A stretch of 64,000 nt of DNA from an uncultured bacterium (GTDB lineage: Bacteria > Spirochaetota > Spirochaetia > Sphaerochaetales > Sphaerochaetaceae). The stretch is from positions 1 through 64,000 of the forward strand of contig CAJMOS010000004.1 of NCBI GenBank assembly GCA_905215015.1. Direction: 5' to 3'. Below the pieces are notes generated by a model. It made no database searches, was not told where the DNA came from, and saw only the letters and a list, made by a program, of their open reading frames with translations. Below are positions 31,401-39,196 of this stretch, piece after piece (position 1 is the stretch's first letter; each line of letters opens with the position of its first letter). Position numbers and translations under genes: made by a program.

Positions 31401-34361
31401 TGGGACTCAGTAAAAAAAGGCTTCTTCAAAGGAAAACAACGTGCTGCCCTTATTTCCAAGGTCAATTCCATGGCCCCATCCGGCATTGTCGTAACAGAAC
31501 AGAATATTGTCGAAGAATTGAAAAAACTCAATAGTCTGATTTCTGACTTACGCAAACTTCAACAAGAAGAGTTGAAAATCCCCGAAAACATTCGTTTCCT
31601 TTGTACGAAAAATCTGGCAGTTGCACAAAAAGTAGTGAAAGATGTCAGTTTGTATCGTCAAGAAACTGCAAATGTCTTGAAGAAATTGGAATATGCTTCA
31701 ACGGGATGGGAAAACCTTCAGATTGCATTAGATTGGTTTGAGAGTACCGATTTTACTAAGGAGTTGCATGCTTTCAGTGATATTCAAAAGGAAATCCATA
31801 CGTGTTTGGATGCTTTATTCGCTTTACTGAAAGCAGACAGTACCATCTCTGCATTACCCTATAGCGAATTAGCCAAGCGTTGTGAGTGCTGGATGATGCA
31901 GAATAACGACATGAGCGCATGGGCTCATTGCAACGATTTGGGTTCATGGTTCGATGACAAGCCATATGCAAAGCCTTTTGTGCAAAAGCTCCTTGAGGGT
32001 AATGATGTCCAGGACGTTTCCCTCCAGCTTGTTGCTTCTTGGGAAAAATCCTACATAGATGAAATTTTCCAGACGAGTTCTCTGTTGTTTCGGTACGAAC
32101 AGAGCGGTTTTGATGAGCGCATACAGATGCTTATGCAAGCAGAGGAAGAGTACCGGAATCATGTGAAAAAATCATTGCCAATGTTATTGTCCAAACAGAT
32201 TCCTGAGGATGGACAAGCGGGTAGACCTTTACAAAGATATGTGGCTACAAAAGGTAAAAAACAGTCCGTGCGGCAATTTCTAGCAAAATATATTCATGAA
32301 GTTCTTGCCTATTTCCCCTGCTTCCTCATGAGCCCGATGTCTGTTGCCCAATACCTTGATCCGGAAATTCATCCATTCGATCTTGTGGTCTTCGACGAGG
32401 CTTCGCAGATACCTACATGCAAGGCGGTAGGTCCGATTGCACGTGGTAGGAATCTCATTGTTGTCGGAGATACGAAACAAATGCCTCCTACAAGTTTCTT
32501 CCAAAAGGGTTCCTCTGTAGACGAGGATAGTGATGATTTGTACGCTGATGATTTAGACAGCATTCTTGCCGATTGCATCGACATACTTCCTCAAACGAGT
32601 TTGAATTGGCATTACCGAAGTGCTAACGAAAGTCTTATTGCCTTTAGCAATAGTCATTATTACCATAACGGTCTCAAGACATATCCTTCTGTTGATTCTC
32701 TCCATTCCAAAGTTTTTCTTCGTAAAGTGGCAGGTTACTATCAAGCTGGAAATAAAGAGCCTAATCCCGCTGAAGCTGAAGCCATAGTGAAAGAGATACG
32801 ACAACGGCTTGAAGATCCAAAAACACAAAATGAATCTATTGGAGTCATCACCTTTGGTGAAAAGCAGCAAAATCTCATACAGGATAAATTGGACGAATTG
32901 TTTGCAAGAAGAAGGAAGTTGGCAAAACTCGCCAAATGGGACCAAAGTGAAATCGACTGTCCTGATCGTCTGATTGTCAAAAACCTTGAGAATATTCAGG
33001 GCGATGAGAGGGACGTCATTCTTCTCTCGGTTACCTATGGCAAAACCAAGGAGGGAAGGTTTTCTACCAATTTTGGGCCGGTGAGTTCGGTTGGTGGGGA
33101 AAATAGGCTTAACGTTGCTTTCAGTAGAGCAAAAAAAGAGATGGTGGTTTTTACTATCATTGACCTCGGTGAATTTTCCAGCAAGCAGATACCCTCAAAG
33201 GGTGGAAATGACTTAAAAAGTTTCCTTCAGTTTGCAAGTCAGTCGAACAATGTACTCTTACCGTCAAAACGGCAAGACCAACAAGTGCACATGACGAGAG
33301 AGATATTACAAATGCTTGAAACTCACGGGTATGAGGGAGACTTGAACATAGGGCTCTCTGATTTCCGGGTGGATATTGCATTGAAGAATCCAAAGAGGCC
33401 GGACACATTCTTCTGTGGGATTCTGCTCGATGGGGAAAGCATGGAACTTTCGTCTCTATCCAATGATCGTTTCATCCTTCGTGCGAACCTGCTCAAAGCT
33501 CGAGGGTGGAATATTGTTTTGGTACGTACGATTGACTGGTTTAATTCTCCAGAGCAAGAGAGTGCCTATATCCTGGATCAGGTAGAGAAATATAAAGACA
33601 ATCTGACCGATGTTCAGCAAGAACTGGATGCTACCTTAGAATCTCCCATTGACTCACCTACAGCCGATGGTTCTCGGATTGGCCTTGATTACCAAGCGTA
33701 TGAGTTTGAAGTAGTGGATAAAATTACTTCGGATGAGTTTCTCGATCTCCCAGAAACCCAATTGATTGCTCGGTATAAGGATGTGATTGAAGGGGAAGGT
33801 CCAATCCTTGAGGATCTACTTGAGCAGCGTGTTCTTAAATCTTTTGGATTGAAGCGACGGGGTCAAAACATAAAACCAATTCTTGATAATGCATTGCTGC
33901 ATGGCAACTTTGTTGCTACTCAACAGGTTGATCTTGAAGGACATTCCCAACGCGTATATTGGCCGGAAAAATGGAGAAATGTGGAAGGCATAGAATCAAC
34001 ATACAAACAATTTCGAAGAAATCGAGAAGACGCTTCAGCAGAAGGCAAACGTCAGGTATTCGAAATACCGCAGGTTGAAATTCTGAATGCATTTCTGTCA
34101 ACCATTGAAAGTAATGGATCGACGATGAAAGAAGAACTTGTTCGAAAGACGGTCGAATCCTTAGGGTTTAAGTCCAAAGGTGCAAATATTCATGGCATTA
34201 TGGATATGGTGTTGCGCAACGGAATTAGTGCGAAAAGATTGAGAATAGATGAATTGGGACGGTTTGATATAGTACCAACAATGGGTGAACCACAAGATGC
34301 AGGTGAGATGGAGAACCCGTTGAACGCGGAAAATTCAAAAATTCCTCTCGAAAAAAAATGA
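28404..34361 (+). CDS. Very large DUF4011/SF1 helicase with transglutaminase-like and nuclease-fold segments (probable defence protein)
   Basis: A 1985-aa cytoplasmic protein. Order of parts: an N-terminal beta-rich region; a transglutaminase-like segment with Cys253 (TATCLDLALLY) and His279 (PQHAF); the DUF4011 start at about 410 (RFEQWQRKLLDFS); a superfamily 1 helicase with Walker A GPPGTGKS (710-717), Walker B DEAS (1331-1334), GDTKQMPPTSF, LNWHYRS, and an R-finger region NRLNVAFSRAKK near 1567; a Vsr/MTES_1575-like PD-(D/E)XK segment at about 1645-1715; and a DUF3320-like C-terminus at about 1765-1960. Proteins of this layout occur in defence islands, and a DUF4011-helicase-Vsr gene has, as I recall, been reported as antiphage (hhe). 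It is AT-rich with codon use unlike its neighbours, which suggests transfer. GGAG favours an ATG at 28419 as an alternative start. Confidence 0.85.
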   Translation: MLEIMMEKEDEMIAKEANCFSDQNLNDDESQSVLLDVDVNPIELSYASFRGNVSLSIEVLIENDTDTPLKGCQLVVKTYTSLLSELDRQIPVSTTIRDRSSASNTYKTRIKCKINPELFRGLSEDELQTITISLIDPVKNLTLQSKDVSLTIKPAKYRNEDPNTVAVFIQRNNDAISKLASSVGEVLKQYCGSSALCGYQKNDPTHVRQQCAAIYAVLQKQEILYSEPIVSDEFQGQRIRSANEILSEKTATCLDLALLYCSLAEHIGLHPIVCLVPQHAFPGVLLDEKRSLDHVVFDDPSIISQDAGNHICVVESTSFTKDTSKDFNQACASALQNAQQAEQMQIIDVHFARLSRILPLPERKLDENGVPVYVEDCGFDIEGNQASHDESVAEIDLTKKEIADNTPKGRFEQWQRKLLDFSYRNPLMDMRMGGSFIQILCPNVGEFENALSSGASFSLSEDDRATEPKADLSEAAIAANSNDQALRSLLQHNIMRTSETKANLKRKLGSIYRKTQKNLSESGVYTLYLTLGHIEYYEKEQAYRAPVLLYPVELIRKNGEYTLQMRDDEDPQLNFSVFEKFRNDLQYATCLSYQNLPTDESGLNITEIFAILRAELKEIPRWKLIESCSLGIYSFDQFVMYNDLKGHSDALLNNKIIKSLVNRELAFQQPDLPKVEDIDFIKQIVPVPCDESQLKAVKAAAEGYSFILQGPPGTGKSQTITSIIVNAMAHGKKVLFVAEKMAALQVVYRNLHKVGVSSHLLELHSVKATRAHFLEQLSAALEQSEETVSDNKDAEERIEGISNELHAYIHELHSLRRCGESLYQLMDSYIRHRNVPITQIPFSDIETVQQEDLEACNSHLQEYSTNLKRFRPLAVSPFQGLHFTAYDDETRTEVVGLSRQLKTLLEKALGMGNVLAGHMRGNGFILSSVSCDELVVLNGLIEELKNDDLPKQFLSIESSSLRDGLSALEHYFKLKSDTDTSHGWSPEIFQESIPGLIQQWDSVKKGFFKGKQRAALISKVNSMAPSGIVVTEQNIVEELKKLNSLISDLRKLQQEELKIPENIRFLCTKNLAVAQKVVKDVSLYRQETANVLKKLEYASTGWENLQIALDWFESTDFTKELHAFSDIQKEIHTCLDALFALLKADSTISALPYSELAKRCECWMMQNNDMSAWAHCNDLGSWFDDKPYAKPFVQKLLEGNDVQDVSLQLVASWEKSYIDEIFQTSSLLFRYEQSGFDERIQMLMQAEEEYRNHVKKSLPMLLSKQIPEDGQAGRPLQRYVATKGKKQSVRQFLAKYIHEVLAYFPCFLMSPMSVAQYLDPEIHPFDLVVFDEASQIPTCKAVGPIARGRNLIVVGDTKQMPPTSFFQKGSSVDEDSDDLYADDLDSILADCIDILPQTSLNWHYRSANESLIAFSNSHYYHNGLKTYPSVDSLHSKVFLRKVAGYYQAGNKEPNPAEAEAIVKEIRQRLEDPKTQNESIGVITFGEKQQNLIQDKLDELFARRRKLAKLAKWDQSEIDCPDRLIVKNLENIQGDERDVILLSVTYGKTKEGRFSTNFGPVSSVGGENRLNVAFSRAKKEMVVFTIIDLGEFSSKQIPSKGGNDLKSFLQFASQSNNVLLPSKRQDQQVHMTREILQMLETHGYEGDLNIGLSDFRVDIALKNPKRPDTFFCGILLDGESMELSSLSNDRFILRANLLKARGWNIVLVRTIDWFNSPEQESAYILDQVEKYKDNLTDVQQELDATLESPIDSPTADGSRIGLDYQAYEFEVVDKITSDEFLDLPETQLIARYKDVIEGEGPILEDLLEQRVLKSFGLKRRGQNIKPILDNALLHGNFVATQQVDLEGHSQRVYWPEKWRNVEGIESTYKQFRRNREDASAEGKRQVFEIPQVEILNAFLSTIESNGSTMKEELVRKTVESLGFKSKGANIHGIMDMVLRNGISAKRLRIDELGRFDIVPTMGEPQDAGEMENPLNAENSKIPLEKK

Positions 34362-34448
34362 GTTGTCCACTGAGATTGTCGAAAAATGTAAACCATTAGA
34401 ATAGCCTGTTGAACAAAAAGTTCAGGTTGAAAGGAGTTTGCAGGCTTT

Positions 34449-34545
34449 TCACGTTTTCTTCGTGGATGGGGAGCCGGGATCAGGGATGGAAATGTAACGG
34501 ATTGTGGTGAAGAAGTAATCGTCGTCACGAATAGCCGTAGCCGAT
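34449..34545 (-). pseudogene. Possible fragment of a Y1-type (REP-associated) transposase
   Basis: One reverse frame encodes ATAIRDDDYFFTTIRYIS before running into a stop at 34449-34451. The DDDYF-x3-IRYI pattern resembles the C-terminal part of Y1/REP-associated tyrosine transposases, where it is usually followed by NPVKAG. That following motif is absent here. There is no start, no HUH motif and no catalytic tyrosine in range, so at most this is decayed debris beside the AT-rich gene. Confidence 0.3.
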
Positions 34546-34883
34546 CTGCTTCGCCACCTTATAAGGCCATCCCTTCCATGTCCACAAGGATGTGCTGTTG
34601 GTAACGGGCGGAAAGGGCAGTTCCGCTACCAATGACCGGCTTGTCATCGCCGACATGCTGGCAGTACAGCCAGATGATATTCCGGAACTCAGAGGGTATC
34701 CGTGGCGTTTCATAATTCCCGAGAAGACCCCATCAGAAGATGTGGATGATAGACTCCGAGAGATAATGGATAATCGGTATGGTGTCTGAGATAGATGAAA
34801 TGTGCGGGCATTGCTTTCTTATCCACGGGCATACCGTCAGGACTGGATGATTCCTTGGGCTGATTGAAGCAGGTGGCGTGCTT
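34546..34883. other. Intergenic stretch without a supported gene
   Basis: A forward frame at 34592-34789 (ending REIMDNRYGV) and two reverse frames are open over about 60 codons each, but none has a ribosome-binding site, a family I recognise or a partner gene. I treat this as non-coding or decayed DNA between the large helicase gene and the AAA-ATPase gene. Confidence 0.4.
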
Positions 34884-34912
34884 TTGCCATTCGCGCATGG
34901 CTGTGGTATGCT
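34884..34912 (+). promoter_or_regulatory. Promoter of the AAA-ATPase/nuclease gene, possibly leaderless
   Basis: TTGCCA (34884-34889), a 17-base spacer, then TATGCT (34907-34912). The start codon at 34919 begins six bases after the -10 element, so the transcript would start at or next to AUG. Confidence 0.5.
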
Positions 34913-34918
34913 TGAGGC

Positions 34919-36592
34919 ATGCAGGCTACAGGACAGAAAATCACGACGTCGTACAGTTCCTTCGAGACGGTTAGGAAGGAAGGATACCTGTACGTGGACA
35001 AGACCGCGTATCTGTATGGCCTCGTGACGGGGGCGGACATGTATTTTCTCTCCCGACCCCGCCGTTTCGGGAAGACGCTGACGGTATCCACCTTGGAGGC
35101 AATCTTCCAAGGCAGGAGGGAGCTGTTCAAGGGTCTAGCCATCGACAAGACAGACTACGACTGGAAGACCTATCCGGTGGTTCATATTGATTTTGGGAGC
35201 TGTGAGGAGAAGACAGCGGAAGGCCTCAATACCTGGCTTTGCGAAAGGCTTTCCGTCATCGCGCGGAAGTATGGCGTTGTCCTCCAAGGACGGGAGAAAA
35301 GTAGCGTCCGTTTCACCCAGCTTCTGGAAAGCCTGTCCGCGCAAGGCAAGGTTGTCATCCTGGTTGATGAGTACGACAAGGTGCTGTCGGACCATGCGCT
35401 TAGCGACAACGTGCTCGAGCTAAGAGACACACTCAAAGGGTTCTATGATGTAATCAAGACGGAAAGCAGCCTGCTTCGCTTTGCCTTCATCACGGGAGTG
35501 ACGAAGTTCTCGAAGGTGGGTGTTTTCTCCGGCATGAACAATCTCTATGACGCAACATTCGATCTGGATTATGGGACGATGCTGGGTTACACCCAGGAGG
35601 AACTGGAAACATATTTTGCCGGCTACATCGACCAAGGCGTCAAGGACACCGGAATGGAGAGGGCAACCTACCTTGCCAGGATCAAGGGGATGTACGACGG
35701 CTACAGGTTCGCTCTGGATACGGAGACCGTGTACAACCCTGTTTCCGTTGGATTGTTTTTCACCCGAGGACACGGCCGGGATTTCGATGACTACTGGATT
35801 GAGACGGGAAACATGAAGCTGGTCATGGACATGGCCCAGTCGGTGGACCTTGATGTCATCCGCGACCTGAAGGACGGCATGGACAGGGATGCGCTTGGTT
35901 CATTCGACATCACCCTTCTGAAAGGAATGGAGGGAGACGTCAACAAGGTGCAGGCCTTCCTGCTGCAGACAGGCTATCTGACCATCGACTCCAAGGACGG
36001 AGACCTGTTCATGCTGCGCTTCCCGAATGCAGAGGTGAGGAATGCGTACAGCAAGGCGTTCTTGAACCGCCTTTACCAAGGGAGAAGCCAGAACATCATC
36101 ACGCAGATGGAGAACGAGCTGAAGAAGGGGAATACAGAAGGGTTCATGGACCTGTTCGTCGGATACCTCGCGAAGATTCCGTACAGGCAGGCGAAGAAGG
36201 AAGCGGACTTCGCCCAACTTGCCGTCGCCATCACCTCGGCGATGAGCGAGGATGTGTGGACGGTGGCCGAAGACATGACGAGCGAAGGAAGGATCGATCT
36301 TTCGCTTACCATGCAGAGGCAGATTTACGTGGTGGAGTTCAAGGTGGACACGGGCGCGGATGCCGCATTGAAGCAGATCAAGGACAAGCACTATGCAGAC
36401 AAGTTCCGTCTGGAGAGGGGGAAGGCCATACACCTCTTGGGCATCGCCTTCAGCTCGACCGGACACACGGTGCAGGACTGGAAGGAAGAGGTGCTGGATC
36501 AGTACCATGCGGATACAAGCGTCTGCCAAAACCTGCAAACAAACGCATCACAAGCAGGTTCTGTTGACAGGTCATCGTCTCCCTTGGATTGA
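34919..36592 (+). CDS. AAA-ATPase-like protein with C-terminal PD-(D/E)XK nuclease domain
   Basis: A 557-aa protein of a family widespread and often multi-copy in Bacteroidetes, clostridia and spirochaetes (AAA-ATPase_like plus PDDEXK_9 architecture). FETVRKEGYLYVDKT is the typical start, followed by the phosphate-binding loop RPRRFGKT at residues 46-53 and an IDEYDK-like acidic motif (LVDEYDKVLS). The C-terminal nuclease triad is intact: Asp460 (GRIDLS), Glu473 and Lys475 (VVEFKVD). Its cellular role is not established; mobility or defence has been suggested for the family. It sits between the AT-rich defence-type gene and purA but shares the host's G+C-rich composition. Confidence 0.85.
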   Translation: MQATGQKITTSYSSFETVRKEGYLYVDKTAYLYGLVTGADMYFLSRPRRFGKTLTVSTLEAIFQGRRELFKGLAIDKTDYDWKTYPVVHIDFGSCEEKTAEGLNTWLCERLSVIARKYGVVLQGREKSSVRFTQLLESLSAQGKVVILVDEYDKVLSDHALSDNVLELRDTLKGFYDVIKTESSLLRFAFITGVTKFSKVGVFSGMNNLYDATFDLDYGTMLGYTQEELETYFAGYIDQGVKDTGMERATYLARIKGMYDGYRFALDTETVYNPVSVGLFFTRGHGRDFDDYWIETGNMKLVMDMAQSVDLDVIRDLKDGMDRDALGSFDITLLKGMEGDVNKVQAFLLQTGYLTIDSKDGDLFMLRFPNAEVRNAYSKAFLNRLYQGRSQNIITQMENELKKGNTEGFMDLFVGYLAKIPYRQAKKEADFAQLAVAITSAMSEDVWTVAEDMTSEGRIDLSLTMQRQIYVVEFKVDTGADAALKQIKDKHYADKFRLERGKAIHLLGIAFSSTGHTVQDWKEEVLDQYHADTSVCQNLQTNASQAGSVDRSSSPLD

Positions 36593-36644
36593 ACCTATTC
36601 CAGGGAAGCACCATTGGCCCATCCCGGTCAGTAGGTACAAAAGA

Positions 36645-36679
36645 GGGGGGTGTCCGGAATCAAGTTCCTTCTTCCCCCC
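36645..36679 (-). terminator. Probable terminator of purA
   Basis: On the reverse strand GGGGGG (36679-36674) can pair with CCCCCC (36650-36645) across a 23-base loop, followed by TCTTTTG. It lies 23 bases after the purA stop. The long loop makes it a moderate call. Confidence 0.45.
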
Positions 36680-36701
36680 TTCCTGTCATGCGGGTGTCTC
36701 T

Positions 36702-37970
36702 TTAGCGGATAATGATCTGGTTGCGCTCCGGTCCGACCGAGACGTACTTGATCGGGGCTCCGGAAAGCTTCTCCAGGGCAAGGACGTACTCCTGCGCCTT
36801 CTTGGGAAGTTCCTCCCACTTGCGGCAGGAGGTGATGTCGCAGTTCCAGCCCTCGAACTCCTCGTAGATCGGCTTGGCCTTCGCCTGCCCCTGGGTGTCC
36901 GGCAGCTCGGTGACGCGCTTGCCGTCGATCTCGTAGGCGACGCAGACCTTGATCGTCTTGAAGGTGTCCAGGACGTCCAGCTTGGTCAGGGCGATGGCGG
37001 TGAAGCCGTTGACCCACGAGCCAAACTCGACGGCCACGGCGTCGAACCAGCCGCAGCGGCGGGGACGGCCTGTGGTCACCCCGAACTCGCCGCCGATTCT
37101 GCGCAGCTTCTCGCCGTCCTCGTCGAACAGCTCGGTCGGGTAGGGCCCGCCGCCGACGCAGGTGGAGTACGCCTTGGCGACTCCGATGACCTCGCTGATC
37201 CGGTTGGGGGCGATGCCGGCACCGGTGCAGGCGCCACCGGCGGTCGGGTTGCTGCTGGTGGTGTAGGGGTAGATGCCCCAGTCAAGGTCTCGGGCGATGC
37301 CGAGCTGGCCTTCGAGCAGGACGTTCTGTCCTTCTCTGATCGCCTTGCGGACGATGGGCAGGGTGTCCTTGATGCGGCAGCCGAACTCGGCTTTCCAGGC
37401 GTCGCACTTTTCGAGCAGCTCCTCCAGGGTGTAGGTGGGCAGGCCGTAGTACTCGAGCTCGCGGTTCTTCAGCGGAAGGACCATCGCCAGACGGGTCTTC
37501 AGCCACTCGGGGTCGAGCAGGTCTCCGGCGCGCAGGCCGCTGCGGGCGCTCTTGTCGCTGTAGCAGGGACCGATGCCGCACTTGGTGGTGCCGATCTTCT
37601 GGCTGGAGCTGCGCTTGTTCTCCTCGGCGCCGTCCAGAGCCTTGTGGTAGGGCATGATCAGGTGGGCCCTGGTGTCGATGAAGAGGTTACGGGTGTCGAC
37701 GCCCTTGGCCTCCAGGTTGGACAGCTCGTCGTGCATGCGGTCGAAGTTGACCACGGCTCCCGCATCGACGATGTTGATCGTGTCGGGGTTGAAGATGCCG
37801 CTGGGAATGATGTGCAGGCCGAACTTGCCCTTCTCGTTGACGACGGTGTGTCCGGCGTTGTCGCCACCCTGGTAGCGGATGGCGACCTGGCAGTTTTGGG
37901 CGATATAGTCGACGATGCGGCCCTTGCCCTCATCGCCCGACTGGGCTCCAATCACGGAAATGACGCTCAT
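36702..37970 (-). CDS. purA: Adenylosuccinate synthetase
   Basis: A 422-aa GTP-dependent enzyme converting IMP and aspartate to adenylosuccinate. The N-terminal loop reads GAQSGDEGKGR; the usual QWGDEGKG has Ser11 in place of Trp, while catalytic Asp13 and the GGDNAGHTV histidine are kept. The IMP-site segment TKCGIGPCYSDK and the base-binding TKLDVLD are normal, and length is standard. It overlaps the upstream phosphoribosyltransferase by four bases and forms an operon with that gene and hpt, linking salvage of IMP to AMP formation. Confidence 0.95.
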   Translation of the reverse strand: MSVISVIGAQSGDEGKGRIVDYIAQNCQVAIRYQGGDNAGHTVVNEKGKFGLHIIPSGIFNPDTINIVDAGAVVNFDRMHDELSNLEAKGVDTRNLFIDTRAHLIMPYHKALDGAEENKRSSSQKIGTTKCGIGPCYSDKSARSGLRAGDLLDPEWLKTRLAMVLPLKNRELEYYGLPTYTLEELLEKCDAWKAEFGCRIKDTLPIVRKAIREGQNVLLEGQLGIARDLDWGIYPYTTSSNPTAGGACTGAGIAPNRISEVIGVAKAYSTCVGGGPYPTELFDEDGEKLRRIGGEFGVTTGRPRRCGWFDAVAVEFGSWVNGFTAIALTKLDVLDTFKTIKVCVAYEIDGKRVTELPDTQGQAKAKPIYEEFEGWNCDITSCRKWEELPKKAQEYVLALEKLSGAPIKYVSVGPERNQIIIR

Positions 37971-38509
37971 GTTCTAGCCTCCTGAGCACGTTGCTCGCGT
38001 TCTTTGCGGTTATGCTCGTCGATGTCGGCGGCATCCCACGGATAGCCGATCCAGATGTCGGGGATTTCCTCTCCGGCGAAATACCGCTTGACCTCGACCG
38101 GCATCTCCACGTCTTTTTTCTTGAGTTTGTTGTGCAGCACCAGCACGGCGACCTCTTCGGGCTTGTACTTGAGAAGTTCTCCGACGCAATAAGCCAAGGT
38201 GGCGCGGGTGTCGTCCACCTCGTCGATCAGCAGGATCTTCTTGCCGGTCAGCTGGGACTGGACCTCGTCGATCCACTGGATCTTGTGCGGGTGGTCGGCA
38301 TGGGAGTGGTCGGTCCCGTAGTAGGAGATGCCGACGGCGTAGATCGGGCGATGGATGAAGGTTTTCAGGATGCGGGCAGGGATGAAGCCGCCGCTGCCGA
38401 TGGCGACGATGACATCAGGGTCGTAGCCGCTCTTCTCCACACGCTCGGCCAATCCCTTGACCAGTTTGTGCACCGTCTCATAGCTGACGTAATACTTTTG
38501 TTCGTTCAT
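37967..38509 (-). CDS. Purine-type phosphoribosyltransferase
   Basis: A 180-aa type I PRTase. The PRPP-binding motif is LLIDEVDDTRATL, and the N-terminal GSGGFIPARIL segment matches xanthine/guanine or hypoxanthine PRTases; the flexible-loop region YGTDHSH and a WIGYPW purine-hood segment near the C-terminus are also visible. I place the start at 38509, with AAGGAG seven bases upstream; ATG at 38515 is too close to that site. It lies between hpt and purA, so xanthine or guanine salvage is likely, but base specificity cannot be read from sequence. Confidence 0.85.
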   Translation of the reverse strand: MNEQKYYVSYETVHKLVKGLAERVEKSGYDPDVIVAIGSGGFIPARILKTFIHRPIYAVGISYYGTDHSHADHPHKIQWIDEVQSQLTGKKILLIDEVDDTRATLAYCVGELLKYKPEEVAVLVLHNKLKKKDVEMPVEVKRYFAGEEIPDIWIGYPWDAADIDEHNRKEREQRAQEART

Positions 38510-38520
38510 TGCCATGCTCC

Positions 38521-39078
38521 TTATTTCTGGGGATACATCTCGGCGATATAAGGAAGCGTGCGATGCTTCTCGTTGTAATCCAGGCCATATCCGACCACCC
38601 AGACATCGGGGATGGTGAAACCGCAGTAGTCGATCTCGACAGGGACGATATGGCGGTCCGGCTTGTCCAGAAGCACGGCGGTCTTGACGGACAGCGGCTT
38701 GCGGGTCTTGAAGGTGCGGATCAGGTAGTCCAGCGTATAGCCGGAGTCCAGAATATCCTCGACGATCAGCACGTGCTTGTTCTCCATGTTCTGGCGGGTG
38801 TCCATCAAGAGCCTGACGTTGCCGGTGGTCTTGTCTCCCGTGTAGGAGGAGAGGGCGATGAAATCGACGACGTGCTCCTTGGTCAGGGCCCTGGTCAGGT
38901 CTGCGGTGAAGATGAAAGCGCCTTTGAGCACTCCCACAATCAGCAACTCGCCTTTTCCTGCATAGTCTTTATCGATTTGGCGGGCCAGGTCGGCGACCCG
39001 CTTCCGGATGGTGTCGGCGTCGATGAGAACGCCTTTGAGATCCTCGGTCAAAGCGGGGATCGTGAGAGATGCGGTCAT
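38521..39078 (-). CDS. hpt: Hypoxanthine phosphoribosyltransferase
   Basis: A 185-aa enzyme forming IMP (and often GMP) from the base and PRPP. Conserved elements are LIVGVLKGAFIF, the flexible loop SSYTG, the PRPP motif VLIVEDILDSGYTL, the Lys-Pro segment and the closing VVGYGLDYNEKHRTLPYIAE. The start at 39078 has GAGGAG six bases upstream. It is the first gene of the hpt-PRTase-purA operon, with 11 bases to the next gene, and diverges from a membrane transporter gene. Confidence 0.95.
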   Translation of the reverse strand: MTASLTIPALTEDLKGVLIDADTIRKRVADLARQIDKDYAGKGELLIVGVLKGAFIFTADLTRALTKEHVVDFIALSSYTGDKTTGNVRLLMDTRQNMENKHVLIVEDILDSGYTLDYLIRTFKTRKPLSVKTAVLLDKPDRHIVPVEIDYCGFTIPDVWVVGYGLDYNEKHRTLPYIAEMYPQK

Positions 39079-39196
39079 GCACAACTCCTCTCTGCAATCA
39101 TAGATGATTCGGATATGTATAGAGGTACCCTAAAAGGCTTCCACCTGTCAATTGAACGGGCTGGACAGGAAAGGCCTCTTTCAGAACAATGGGTGC

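Noticed and set aside
34592..34789. 65-aa forward frame ending NRYGV
   Set aside because: No ribosome-binding site or domain; overlapping reverse frames are equally open, and the region looks decayed.
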